A DNA stretch of 32,972 nt from a virus. This document shows positions 13,178 through 21,107 of the stretch, piece after piece. The DNA lies in the IMG/VR virus record IMGVR_UViG_3300042691_021369, positions 1 through 32,972 of that record; one strand, written 5' to 3'. The translations under genes and the position numbers were made by a program. A model generated the notes under the pieces. It saw nothing but the letters and a program-made list of their open reading frames with translations, was not told the origin of the DNA and did not search any database. Position 1 is the stretch's first letter; every line of letters begins with the position of its first letter.

Positions 13178-14964
13178 ACTATTTCCATTCCCTCTATTAC
13201 TTCGGACAACTCTCTAGGCATTCTAGGCGCTCTAATAACATTCATTCTTGTAGTATCTTGATCTTCTTCTCTATCCCACCGCATAGGATCATATGTATGG
13301 ATATCTATTTCTTGATTATTATCTGGTTTTGTTCTACTAATTGCATTATATATAGACCCACAAACTGCATCCGCCAAGTCTTTAGATCCTTTTCTTGGGT
13401 GGTCTACCTTATCACGCATAATTTTTAATTGAAGTAATTCATCTATCAATAGCGGAATATGGGGACCAGATAATCTTTCTTCAAGGACTATCATAGCCAT
13501 ATCGTCATAATGCTTTTTAGCAACCGATAAAGTCTCTGTATTAATTCCATAAGTTTTTAATTGCTGCATCATATCATGTGAGTTCCAACGGTCAAATGTG
13601 CAGATACGAATTTTAAATCCAGCAGTTCTTAAAGATAAAATATAATCTTTTACTTCTGTAAAGTCTACAGATTTATCTGCAGTTGGTGTCCAGTATCTGA
13701 CAGCATCAACTTCTACAATTGGAGCTGGTTGAGAATAAGTATCAGTTACTTTTATGTTTACCCATTTCTGAACATGTGACATAGCAACAGCACAATGGTC
13801 ATGCTTCTGAGCAAGGTCTACGTGCAAGAAATATTCTTTGTCTGGATCTGGTGCAAACCACGGTTCTAGCCTTCCAAATGAATCAACTGCTATAGCCATA
13901 TTGCTAAATGACTTTTCAATCTTTTCACGAGACTTAAAGAATGCATCAATTGCTTCTGGTGGCATACAGGCAAAGCGGCTTAGAGCATCTGGCATATTCT
14001 TATAAAACTCAATCTTAAAGTCTTCAATCTTTTTTGTAGGATTTACTTCCCATGTAGGTCTCTTTAATGCATATACTTTAGGGATTTTATACGAGACAAT
14101 ATGATCTTCTTCCCACTCAACAAATATCTCATTACCCAAAGTTCCATCTGGCAAATCTTCGTCCATCTTAAGTGTCTTGCTTCTTACAATAGTTTCTTTT
14201 TCTGCAATTACAGAATCGTAAAACTTTTGAATTGGGTCATTCTTAAAACGTGGGAATGAAAGAAGAATAATCTTTCCATAGTCTGGAAAACGAGATATAA
14301 CAGATCCACGATACATGTCATAGATAGCATCAGCTGTTTTAGCTTGATCATGACCTGTTGTATTCTCTGTAGCAAAGCCAGAAATTTCATCAAGGATTAC
14401 TGCGATAACGTTGTATCCTTCGAATGCTTCTCGTTCTGAGTGTCCAGAATAAACATTTACATTTTTATTAAATCTAATTTCAGCAGCCTTCGGGTCATAC
14501 TTTCCAATAAACCATGGACTTCTTTCGATACGAGTCTTGAATCCCTTAAAGAAAACGTTGTTAGCCTGTTGTGCGTTAACCGCAATATTAATAATATCAA
14601 TTGTGTCTCCAGGCGGCTTACCATAATATGTTGCTGGATCTTTTAGGCATAGCAATAAATATACCATGTATGATACAGATATCGTTGAAGTATAATCTTT
14701 GCCAGAACCTTTACCTAATTGAGCAATAATTTCTGTGCAAGTCTGCTTAAATCTACGAGTTCCTTCTTCTTCGCCAAATAGTTTAATTAGTGTTGACTCT
14801 TTGTATATCTGTGAACCTTTTTCAATTAATGTATATTGATATTCGGAAAGTGGAGGAAGGCCGAGATAATCAGGGCTTGTAACAAATGTACGCAAATCAA
14901 CTGGTCTCTCATCAAACTCCTCTCCATCAAGGATATCGATAAGATCATTAAAATTAAGATCCAC
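13174..14964 (-). CDS. terL: Terminase large subunit
   Basis: 596 aa. The N-terminal ATPase has a Walker A QLGKGSGKD at 82-90 (Asp in place of the usual Thr/Ser after GK) and a Walker B VIAVILDE at 187-193 with catalytic E193. The C-terminal RNase H-like nuclease has Asp383 (LHVDLA), Asp458 (CTFDRW) and Asp532 (KDLADAV). The protein cuts concatemers and drives DNA into the prohead. It overlaps the small subunit gene by 11 nt. The fold and motifs are unambiguous. Confidence 0.96.
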   Translation of the reverse strand: MDLNFNDLIDILDGEEFDERPVDLRTFVTSPDYLGLPPLSEYQYTLIEKGSQIYKESTLIKLFGEEEGTRRFKQTCTEIIAQLGKGSGKDYTSTISVSYMVYLLLCLKDPATYYGKPPGDTIDIINIAVNAQQANNVFFKGFKTRIERSPWFIGKYDPKAAEIRFNKNVNVYSGHSEREAFEGYNVIAVILDEISGFATENTTGHDQAKTADAIYDMYRGSVISRFPDYGKIILLSFPRFKNDPIQKFYDSVIAEKETIVRSKTLKMDEDLPDGTLGNEIFVEWEEDHIVSYKIPKVYALKRPTWEVNPTKKIEDFKIEFYKNMPDALSRFACMPPEAIDAFFKSREKIEKSFSNMAIAVDSFGRLEPWFAPDPDKEYFLHVDLAQKHDHCAVAMSHVQKWVNIKVTDTYSQPAPIVEVDAVRYWTPTADKSVDFTEVKDYILSLRTAGFKIRICTFDRWNSHDMMQQLKTYGINTETLSVAKKHYDDMAMIVLEERLSGPHIPLLIDELLQLKIMRDKVDHPRKGSKDLADAVCGSIYNAISRTKPDNNQEIDIHTYDPMRWDREEDQDTTRMNVIRAPRMPRELSEVIEGMEIV

Positions 14965-15493
14965 TCACACCTTCTACATCTATAACAACTGGCTCAACTA
15001 TTCCAGTAATTTGTGACAAACGCTTTGCCACTTCTAATTTACACTTAGGACAGCTTGCTGTTACTTCTTTTAGAATCTTTACGAGGATATCCTGCTTCCG
15101 CTCAGTTTCCGCCAACTGCGTTGCAAGTTCTGCGTTATCTAATAGGCCAACCTCTTGAAGCATGCCAATACGCTTGCCTTCAATATCTGCAATTAGTTTT
15201 AGGGCGGTGGCTTTAATATTTAATTGCCCTGCTTGGTCTGCATCCTCTACGGTCTTCCAAGCCTCTTTAATAAGCATGGCATAGTGTTGGTCTGCCCCAG
15301 AGATGGCTTCCTTAGCCCTGTCACGGGCCGTAGAATCGTTTCTGACGACTTCTTTCCACTCGTCTATATATCCTAACACCTCTGCCCGTTTAAAACCCGT
15401 TATAGAGGCAATCTGGGTGGCAGAGTTACCCTTGAGTAATTCCCCAACAACCTTATTCATACGATCAAAATGATCAGCTAATTCAATGTCCAT
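14954..15493 (-). CDS. terS: Terminase small subunit candidate
   Basis: 179 aa. Residues 12-45 form an HTH (GNSATQIASITGFKRAEV) and residues 55-140 form a long helical, oligomerising region. A C-terminal CPKC (C148-C151) may bind zinc. Its position just before terL with overlapping frames is the strongest argument. Sequence alone would not name it. A promoter with a 10-base palindrome drives it. Confidence 0.8.
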   Translation of the reverse strand: MDIELADHFDRMNKVVGELLKGNSATQIASITGFKRAEVLGYIDEWKEVVRNDSTARDRAKEAISGADQHYAMLIKEAWKTVEDADQAGQLNIKATALKLIADIEGKRIGMLQEVGLLDNAELATQLAETERKQDILVKILKEVTASCPKCKLEVAKRLSQITGIVEPVVIDVEGVSGS

Positions 15494-15501
15494 ATATAGA
15501 T

Positions 15502-15530
15502 ATTATATTCCTAGTCGACTAAAAAATCAA
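15502..15530 (-). promoter_or_regulatory. Terminase promoter with palindrome in spacer
   Basis: TTGATT (15525-15530), a 17-nt spacer and TATAAT (15502-15507), with 8 nt to ATG 15493. The perfect palindrome TAGTCGACTA (15512-15521) lies in the spacer, ideal for a repressor or activator site. Confidence 0.7.
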
Positions 15531-15856
15531 CTGGATTTTTGCTTGGCAATCTTCAATAAGACTAAATATCCAATTAAATCGTCAATATCATTATCGCCTG
15601 GATAATCTGTACCCTTCATAAGCCTATTTAATTTATCGTCAATTCTTACATGGAGTTGCTCTCTTGGTCCCGCCTTCGAGAATATACGCACAGGGTCAAG
15701 GGCTGAATTGCCATAGGCAATATTTTTCCTTACCAACATATGTGCAATTTCATGGCAAGTTTCCCAAATTTCTTTGCCTGCTTCTGTGCCCACTGTTAGT
15801 AAATATAAGTCTTGGCATTCAAAGTTTTCTCTATCTTCAAATACTGGTTCAAGCAT
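15527..15856 (-). CDS. DUF1599-type nucleotide-modification-associated protein
   Basis: 109 aa with KNIAYGNSALDP (44-55), RIDDKLNRLMKG (71-82) and DIDDLIGYLVLL. It is the pattern of Pfam DUF1599 (nucleotide modification-associated domain), an alpha-helical MazG-related fold. A role in handling modified nucleotides is possible. It starts within the end of the nucleotidyltransferase gene (8-nt overlap). Confidence 0.75.
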   Translation of the reverse strand: MLEPVFEDRENFECQDLYLLTVGTEAGKEIWETCHEIAHMLVRKNIAYGNSALDPVRIFSKAGPREQLHVRIDDKLNRLMKGTDYPGDNDIDDLIGYLVLLKIAKQKSS

Positions 15857-16520
15857 TGTCCATCTCCTTATACAACTGTTTAAGTCCTCTTAAGGTTCCG
15901 ATATCCATATATCGTCCGCCTGGTCTTACCGCCCTAATATTAGCACTTTCATCAATCCATTCTTGAATTTGTTTTCCTGGATGATCCAGCTTAGGATCTA
16001 TGTATCTTATCATATTCTTTCGGAATAGCATAGTTCCCCACATATCTTTATAATCGCAATCTGACACCTTATCTTTAGATGAAAGTACCTTACCATCAGA
16101 ACTAACAGATACTTGTCCAACTCTACCCTTTAATTCTTCAGTACATTCCCAAATACCTAAAACTAGATCTGCTGTATTTTCTTTAAATAATTCTTTATAA
16201 ATATTTCCTGGAGCATTTAGAATATATGTATCTGGCATACCTACAAGGACCGTATCGTTGTAGTCACCTATCATAAACTTAATTGCATCGGACATAGTTG
16301 AAGGCTCACGTACAATTAATTTAATGTTCATGTCCATGTTCTGTACAATCGGAACCCATTCAGGTCTTGTCGCTACACGAACTTCATCACAAACTTCAAG
16401 CATTTGTTCTACATGCCATTGCAACAAAGATCTTTCATCTGATACTGGTAAGCAAAACTTTGGAATTCCTCCAATACGAGAAGCTTTTCCAGATGCTGGC
16501 AATACTCCAATTGTATGCAT
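15849..16520 (-). CDS. Sugar-1-phosphate nucleotidyltransferase-like protein
   Basis: 223 aa from ATG 16520. The N-terminus GVLPASGKASRIGGIPK (5-21) is the nucleotide-binding signature of the NTP_transferase family, ending with the conserved Lys21. D97 in GMPDTYI is the metal-binding Asp. The rest of the Rossmann-like domain is present. The family couples a sugar-1-phosphate to a nucleoside triphosphate. I chose this start over one at 16532 because it forms a TAATG overlap with the GT32 gene's stop. It likely supplies activated sugar to the neighbouring glycosyltransferase. The sugar itself is unknown. Confidence 0.85.
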   Translation of the reverse strand: MHTIGVLPASGKASRIGGIPKFCLPVSDERSLLQWHVEQMLEVCDEVRVATRPEWVPIVQNMDMNIKLIVREPSTMSDAIKFMIGDYNDTVLVGMPDTYILNAPGNIYKELFKENTADLVLGIWECTEELKGRVGQVSVSSDGKVLSSKDKVSDCDYKDMWGTMLFRKNMIRYIDPKLDHPGKQIQEWIDESANIRAVRPGGRYMDIGTLRGLKQLYKEMDNA

Positions 16521-17275
16521 TATTCTTTCCATTCGTGTGGGTTAAAACCATCTGGATATGAGTCATTTACTAGCGGATCTTTTTTCCATGCGACCCAACC
16601 TTCTTCCCTAGCATCTCCCCAATACAAATGAACTACATCTCTATCTAATAATCTACGAGCATCATTACCATTAAATATCTTTACTTTATTTTGTTTTAAG
16701 AAATCCATTTCCATAAGTTCTGGAGCCCACTCATTTAAATGCTTTTGATATGGCTCTACGCCAAGTTCTTTATATAATGCATCTGTAAACATCTGAACAT
16801 CTGTATAATAATGAACCATATGATTATGATTTATAATACCATTTGAGCATCTTTCAACACATAAGTCTATGGCAGATTTAAGTATTGGACTACCTTTCTT
16901 AGCCGCAATTACTTGTGTCGCAAGCCATGGGGTATCTCTTTCAATATCTAAAACTACGTCATGTTCATCTGTTAGCCAATCAGATATTGGAGCCTTACAA
17001 TGAGTATCCATATCAGCATATACCCCGCCAAATATATAAAGAATACCGAATCTCCAAAGGCCTGCCTTCATTACGCCTAATGGAAGGTTTATATAAGTGT
17101 TATAAACACTTTCTGGAAAATTAAGTCTAAAAAATTGTTCTCTATCCGCACCAGACATATATCCATGATCCCAGTCTGGATTTTGATCTTTCCATGTTTG
17201 AATACTAAATTTAGCATAGTCAGGCAATTCATCATACGAAGTTTCGTAGGTTTGCCATATAATTTTTTCTATCAT
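16520..17275 (-). CDS. GT32-type glycosyltransferase (DXD)
   Basis: 251 aa with KIIWQTY at the N-terminus, WRFGILYIFGGVYADMD (74-90, DXD = D88-M-D90) and the C-terminal DVVHLYWG-like end. This is the Gly_transf_sug/OCH1 architecture (Pfam PF04488), cytoplasmic and retaining. It is coupled by ATGA overlap to a small HTH gene and by TAATG to the nucleotidyltransferase, so the pair should act on one sugar. Possible acceptors are phage DNA bases, virion proteins or host glycans. Confidence 0.9.
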   Translation of the reverse strand: MIEKIIWQTYETSYDELPDYAKFSIQTWKDQNPDWDHGYMSGADREQFFRLNFPESVYNTYINLPLGVMKAGLWRFGILYIFGGVYADMDTHCKAPISDWLTDEHDVVLDIERDTPWLATQVIAAKKGSPILKSAIDLCVERCSNGIINHNHMVHYYTDVQMFTDALYKELGVEPYQKHLNEWAPELMEMDFLKQNKVKIFNGNDARRLLDRDVVHLYWGDAREEGWVAWKKDPLVNDSYPDGFNPHEWKE

Positions 17276-17412
17276 TTTACTAATCCGTTATCCCTTAGTG
17301 CACGATATATGGTCATAGTTGTTACGCCACATTCTTTAGCTATTTCTTCCATAGTCTTTTTTTGAACTACGTATCTACGATATAGCCACTCTTTACTCTT
17401 ATATAGTTTCAT
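17272..17412 (-). CDS. 46-aa helix-turn-helix protein
   Basis: ATG 17412 starts within the RuvC stop (ATGA) and ends at an ATGA overlap with GT32. The 46 aa include an HTH, TMEEIAKECGVTTMTIYRAL (20-39), with a basic N-terminus. It may be a small regulator, or an excised DNA-binding part of a resolvase-like protein. Confidence 0.8.
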   Translation of the reverse strand: MKLYKSKEWLYRRYVVQKKTMEEIAKECGVTTMTIYRALRDNGLVK

Positions 17413-17975
17413 CGCTCTGTAAGCACCGTATTTGAATAATGAGCAATGCCGAATGCATCTGCTACATCAAAATCATCTAATGAAAGCCCATACTTTTTAT
17501 TAAAGTAGTAAACTGTCCTTTGCTTTCTTATCTGCCTCATTTTATTTTTATACCATGAGTCAGCATATCCTGGATTTTCAAATCTAAGTTTATCTTTTTC
17601 CATCTTAGTAGGATTTTTGTTTCCTATGTATGCCTGCCAAGACGTTGGTGAAATTGTTATTACCTTAGCCCCTGTTGACATAAGCTCAGCAATTACAACT
17701 CCATAAACATATGATAATTTTATCACAGCATCTGGGGATCTGACAAGGATTGCTCCCTCTACTGCAATATAATCTGCCTTTAACTCATTTAGCATTGCAT
17801 GCATTTTAACCTTAGCATCATATATCTTTTCATATATATCAGATCCAGTAAATTCTATTTTGCCCCACTTTAATGGCTGATCGTTTTCCATAAGGCAAAA
17901 GGCAACGGAATTAGTTGAGGCATCTATGCCTAAAACCCTATGTGCTTTAGTCTTAATCAACTCACCCAATTTCAT
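17409..17975 (-). CDS. RuvC-like Holliday junction resolvase
   Basis: 188 aa with RNase H-fold acidic residues D18 in VLGIDAST, E73 in YIAVEGA, D170 and D173 in DDFDVADAFG. This is the four-acid pattern of RuvC-type resolvases, which cut four-way junctions to allow packaging and resolve recombination intermediates. It sits between a zinc-finger gene (14-nt overlap) and the small HTH gene. Confidence 0.88.
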   Translation of the reverse strand: MKLGELIKTKAHRVLGIDASTNSVAFCLMENDQPLKWGKIEFTGSDIYEKIYDAKVKMHAMLNELKADYIAVEGAILVRSPDAVIKLSYVYGVVIAELMSTGAKVITISPTSWQAYIGNKNPTKMEKDKLRFENPGYADSWYKNKMRQIRKQRTVYYFNKKYGLSLDDFDVADAFGIAHYSNTVLTER

Positions 17976-18240
17976 TGATCATCCCCAATAGTTTTGATCG
18001 CTGCTCTTGATTTACTTTTCTATTACATGATGAACATAAATTAGACTCATTGTATCTACTTAATTGAGCACCACATTTTTTACATCCTCTTTCAGCACCG
18101 TTTCGTATTGCCTTTTTCTCATAATACTTTTCCATGATACGCCTATTTGTTGCAACACGGCAGCATTCGTCTGTGCAATATTTTTGGTTATGAGTCTTTG
18201 GCTCAAACTCTTTAGAGCATTCTTTATTAGCGCAAATCAC
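17962..18240 (-). CDS. Double zinc-finger protein
   Basis: 92 aa with a first cluster CxxxxC...CxxxCC (C3, C8, C22, C26, C27) and a second CxxC...CxxC ribbon (C53, C56, C69, C72), separated by a basic helix (RRIMEKYYEKKAIRNG). It probably binds nucleic acid. It is coupled to the Cas4-like gene upstream and the RuvC gene downstream. Confidence 0.75.
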   Translation of the reverse strand: MICANKECSKEFEPKTHNQKYCTDECCRVATNRRIMEKYYEKKAIRNGAERGCKKCGAQLSRYNESNLCSSCNRKVNQEQRSKLLGMINEIG

Positions 18241-19040
18241 AGCTTTGGAACCTCATAGGCTTCTATTTGAATAGTTCCTGTTTCTCCCGCCCAGCATTCT
18301 TTACGTATTGGGCAGTTCTTACAGGCGTAGGCGGTCTTAAGGAATGGCCTCATAGGAATATCGCCATCTTTAAAATTATCATATACTTCGCACATCCATA
18401 TAAATAGATTATCTATAATCTCTTTATTCTTCTCAGTCATTTGAATAGGAATAAGAAGAAGCTCTTGTGTATTTTTATTTTCATACAAGAAGAAGGCTTC
18501 TTTAATATCCTTGAGTTTCATGTATGTTAGCAACTGAAGCATATGGTTAGCTGATGGAGACATCTCTGCCTGCCTTGTATCCCATACTTCTTGTTTAGCA
18601 GTTTTAATTTCTCCTAGGACTTTTGTACCATCCCAATCTATAACTAAGTCTATAAAGCCTCTGATTGGTGGATACTCATTTGTAATTTCAACTTCAGTTT
18701 GCACAGATCCGATCTTTGTAGTTTTAAATAAATCTGTAGCCTGCTCTTTAATTAATTTTTGAATTCTATCGTGTGCCTGTGTTCCGTATGCCATATTGGC
18801 AACTGCTTGAGCATCGTTATTATCAATAAAATATGCACCAGAGAAAGCCATATACCAATATCTTGGACAATTACCATGACCATATCCTAAGGAGCTAGGA
18901 CTAAATGACTTTTTTGTCATTTCCCCATCTGGTCTCTTAGTAGCCATGTATGCATCATCAAGCATCTTGGCAAACTCTTTTACATCAAACTTACCTTCAT
19001 ACTTTTTAAACTTTAAATTTTTAACTATATCTCTAGCCAT
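18237..19040 (-). CDS. Cas4-like PD-(D/E)XK nuclease with Fe-S cluster cysteines
   Basis: 267 aa from the chosen ATG 19040. Motifs: C58 in GNCPRYWYM, H90, D131 in GFIDLVID, E144-x-K146 in VLGEIKTAK, Q169/Y173 in QLLTYM, and three late cysteines C240, C243, C249 (CKNCPIRKEC). With C58 this forms the four-Cys iron-sulfur site seen in Cas4, AddB and RecB-family nucleases. The enzyme is expected to be a DNA exonuclease in recombination or end processing. There is no CRISPR array here. Two in-frame upstream starts exist (TTG 19073, ATG 19052), none with a clear ribosome site. Confidence 0.88.
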   Translation of the reverse strand: MARDIVKNLKFKKYEGKFDVKEFAKMLDDAYMATKRPDGEMTKKSFSPSSLGYGHGNCPRYWYMAFSGAYFIDNNDAQAVANMAYGTQAHDRIQKLIKEQATDLFKTTKIGSVQTEVEITNEYPPIRGFIDLVIDWDGTKVLGEIKTAKQEVWDTRQAEMSPSANHMLQLLTYMKLKDIKEAFFLYENKNTQELLLIPIQMTEKNKEIIDNLFIWMCEVYDNFKDGDIPMRPFLKTAYACKNCPIRKECWAGETGTIQIEAYEVPKL

Positions 19041-19368
19041 TATAACGAACGACATACTTGAGGGCATCCACAAGTTTATCTATCGACTCCTTTGCTGAAT
19101 AATATACATTCTTCTTATTGTTATTAGCGGTTCCCGCTTTATCTTTAGCAATAGTAGAATATACTGCTGCAAGCATAGAGAACTTAGTTGACATAGCCTG
19201 CAATTCTATAATTAGATTAGGAGCCTTAGCAGCAGGAACATCTGGATTCATTAGCAGTTTTACCACAATAGCCAACGCTTTATCTAAATGTTCATCCTTC
19301 ATAAATTCATGAAGGTCATTAAATTCAGTTATATCACTGATCAGTTCTAGAGTATTCTTGTCGCTCAT
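19033..19368 (-). CDS. Hypothetical helical protein
   Basis: 111 aa, predominantly helical, acidic in the N-terminal half and basic at the end. It has AAGGAG upstream of ATG 19368 inside the preceding small gene. It overlaps the Cas4-like start by 8 nt. No motif is recognised. Confidence 0.65.
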   Translation of the reverse strand: MSDKNTLELISDITEFNDLHEFMKDEHLDKALAIVVKLLMNPDVPAAKAPNLIIELQAMSTKFSMLAAVYSTIAKDKAGTANNNKKNVYYSAKESIDKLVDALKYVVRYNG

Positions 19369-19456
19369 TAAATCTCCTTGTGTAATCCATCGCCCAAAGT
19401 CCTAGTGGGTATCCTGCAATAAATCCAAGCATAAGCCCAAATAAAAATTCAATCAT
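19334..19456 (-). CDS. 40-aa membrane mini-protein
   Basis: ATG 19456 begins within the XapX stop (ATGA). The 40 aa contain one transmembrane segment (residues 3-23, FLFGLMLGFIAGYPLGLW) and a charged C-terminal tail. The gene overlaps the next by 35 nt and carries that gene's ribosome site inside it. Confidence 0.7.
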   Translation of the reverse strand: MIEFLFGLMLGFIAGYPLGLWAMDYTRRFNERQEYSRTDQ

Positions 19457-19608
19457 AACAATTTACCAATCAGTCCATATCCAAGCCATAGACCAACAAT
19501 TCCCATTACTCCCGCAAATACTGGGGGTGCTGGAACTGGTAGTTTAAATAGTGCAAATACTGCACCTACTCCTGCTCCAGTTAAAGTTGTTAACAAAATC
19601 TCTTTCAT
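19453..19608 (-). CDS. XapX-domain membrane protein
   Basis: 51 aa from ATG 19608: a Gly/Ala-rich hydrophobic hairpin with FALFKLPVPAPPVFAGVMGI, the XapX (DUF1427) signature. The domain is a small membrane protein of unknown role. Start chosen by ATGA overlap with the preceding nuclease gene; an in-frame ATG at 19647 is less likely. Two membrane peptides sit in a recombination operon, which is odd. Confidence 0.8.
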   Translation of the reverse strand: MKEILLTTLTGAGVGAVFALFKLPVPAPPVFAGVMGIVGLWLGYGLIGKLL

Positions 19609-19904
19609 TCTTCCCACTTTTCTACTAATTGTTCTAGTAATGACCATTCAATTACCGCAAGCCTCGTTTTGCTATTGTCCTTGCCAAGGATGAGTTTGAG
19701 TACTGGATACTTATCCCTACTAACTTTAAAAGTGTCTGTACAAACTTTAGCCCAAATAGCTTGCGAGATAGAGATCGACTTTTCGTACTCTTTATAATCC
19801 ACCACGAAAGATTTCCATTGTGCGTCACCCTTCTGATAATTACCACGTCCACTATTTTTTTGCTGTTTTGCACCATCTCTTTTAGCCTCAGATCTTTCCG
19901 ACAT
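19605..19904 (-). CDS. Hjc-like / PD-(D/E)XK nuclease
   Basis: 99 aa from ATG 19904. A Lys/Gly-rich N-terminus leads to NYQKGDAQWKSFVVDYKEY (23-41), with a D-x-K (D37, K39) catalytic pair, then ISISQAIWAKVCTD and a strand VLKLILG. This resembles small archaeal-type Holliday junction resolvases and phage nucleases of that fold. Identification rests on motif order only. The start gives a TGATG overlap with its upstream gene; TTG 19907 is an alternative. Confidence 0.7.
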   Translation of the reverse strand: MSERSEAKRDGAKQQKNSGRGNYQKGDAQWKSFVVDYKEYEKSISISQAIWAKVCTDTFKVSRDKYPVLKLILGKDNSKTRLAVIEWSLLEQLVEKWEE

Positions 19905-20092
19905 CAATTAACCTTAAACTGATTGTTATGACCATTTGGACATTCCCAAGCTAAAATCATAGTAGTCGGATCCCAGAAAGCTTCTTGAGCATCTTCTTTA
20001 CATTTAGAACATGGTTTAATTCCATGTATCTTTTCTAATTCAGCCTTATGAATAATCTCTGGCTTGTGAAAAAATTCATTAAGATCTGGCAT
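19904..20092 (-). CDS. Small zinc-ribbon protein
   Basis: 62 aa with CSKC (C28, C31) and CPNGH (C51, H55), a probable zinc ribbon. It overlaps the recA stop by 14 nt and is cotranscribed with recA. No specific function. Confidence 0.7.
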   Translation of the reverse strand: MPDLNEFFHKPEIIHKAELEKIHGIKPCSKCKEDAQEAFWDPTTMILAWECPNGHNNQFKVN

Positions 20093-21083
20093 TAATTTCC
20101 TCCGCCAACTTATCTACTACTTCTGGATTATCACGAAGGTACTGCACTGCTTTTGCACGTCCCTGGAGCCGTTCCCCATCCACGGTGTACCAAGCACCAC
20201 CTTTTTCCACGACCCCACACATTTCTGCAACATCAAGAGTTTCTCCGACACGATCTACACCAAGAACCTCTCCCTGGTAGTAGAAGTCATACTGTCCCGA
20301 AAGATTAGGGGGTGAGACTTTACTGTAATCAACAATCCAGTTAACTGGTCTTCCGACTCTTTGTTCGATAATTTTGTCGCCAACTTTAATGCCAGCTTTA
20401 ATAGCATTAGCCTCAGCTTCAGACGACCAGAGTTTAATGACTGTGGTAGAGAAGAACTTGACAGCCATTCCGCCCGTGGGGATGTGCGAAGCATGCATAG
20501 ATCCAAACTGATTTCGTTGTTGTGAGATGAGAACAAGTAGTGTATTTTTGTTTGCATAATTTAACATCTTGACTGCGTGGGTCATATCCTTTGCTTCAGC
20601 GCCGATTTGCTTAGTATCTTGCAAATCTTTTAATTCATTTCCATCTTTTTCAAAATAGATTGCTGGTAGAAGTGCAGAAATAGAATCTACTACAATTAAA
20701 TCTACATCTGCTTCCATTAATTTAGTTGCAACATCTACCATATCGTTTACAGTTTTGGCAGGAGAATAGATTAGTTTAGATGAATCTACTCCTAGTTGCT
20801 CTGCCCATGCTGGATCATAAGATGCTTCTGCATCAATCCATGCACAGGTCTTACCTTCTTTTTGTGCCAATGCAATCATTTGTAGGCAGAAAGAAGATTT
20901 ACCTGCTGATTTATTTCCCCAGACAAGAACCTGACGACCATATGGAAGTCCGCCACGCAATGCAAGGTTGAGTCCGATGCTAGGAGTTTCCTGCTTATGA
21001 ACTTGAACTTCTTGTGCTGACTGTACTCTGTTTCTTGTTTTTGGATCTAGTTTTGCTAATATATCATCTAATACAATTGTCAT
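20079..21083 (-). CDS. recA: RecA/UvsX-type recombinase
   Basis: 334 aa with Walker A GNKSAGKSS (56-64), AWIDAEASYDP (81-91, catalytic Glu), Walker B DLIVVDSISAL and the L2 region (NQFGSMHASHIPTGG). It would coat ssDNA and catalyse strand exchange for recombination-dependent replication and repair. The ATG start has GAAGATAA upstream (AGAAAGAAG) and TATAAT at 21108-21113. The following genes are nucleases, so this is a recombination operon. Confidence 0.95.
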   Translation of the reverse strand: MTIVLDDILAKLDPKTRNRVQSAQEVQVHKQETPSIGLNLALRGGLPYGRQVLVWGNKSAGKSSFCLQMIALAQKEGKTCAWIDAEASYDPAWAEQLGVDSSKLIYSPAKTVNDMVDVATKLMEADVDLIVVDSISALLPAIYFEKDGNELKDLQDTKQIGAEAKDMTHAVKMLNYANKNTLLVLISQQRNQFGSMHASHIPTGGMAVKFFSTTVIKLWSSEAEANAIKAGIKVGDKIIEQRVGRPVNWIVDYSKVSPPNLSGQYDFYYQGEVLGVDRVGETLDVAEMCGVVEKGGAWYTVDGERLQGRAKAVQYLRDNPEVVDKLAEEINARS

Positions 21084-21107
21084 TTATTTATCTTTCTTCT
21101 TTCTACC

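Noticed and set aside
18237-19040. CRISPR-Cas remnant because of the Cas4-like nuclease
   Set aside because: No repeat-spacer array or other cas gene is visible. Cas4-like nucleases are common stand-alone phage recombination enzymes.
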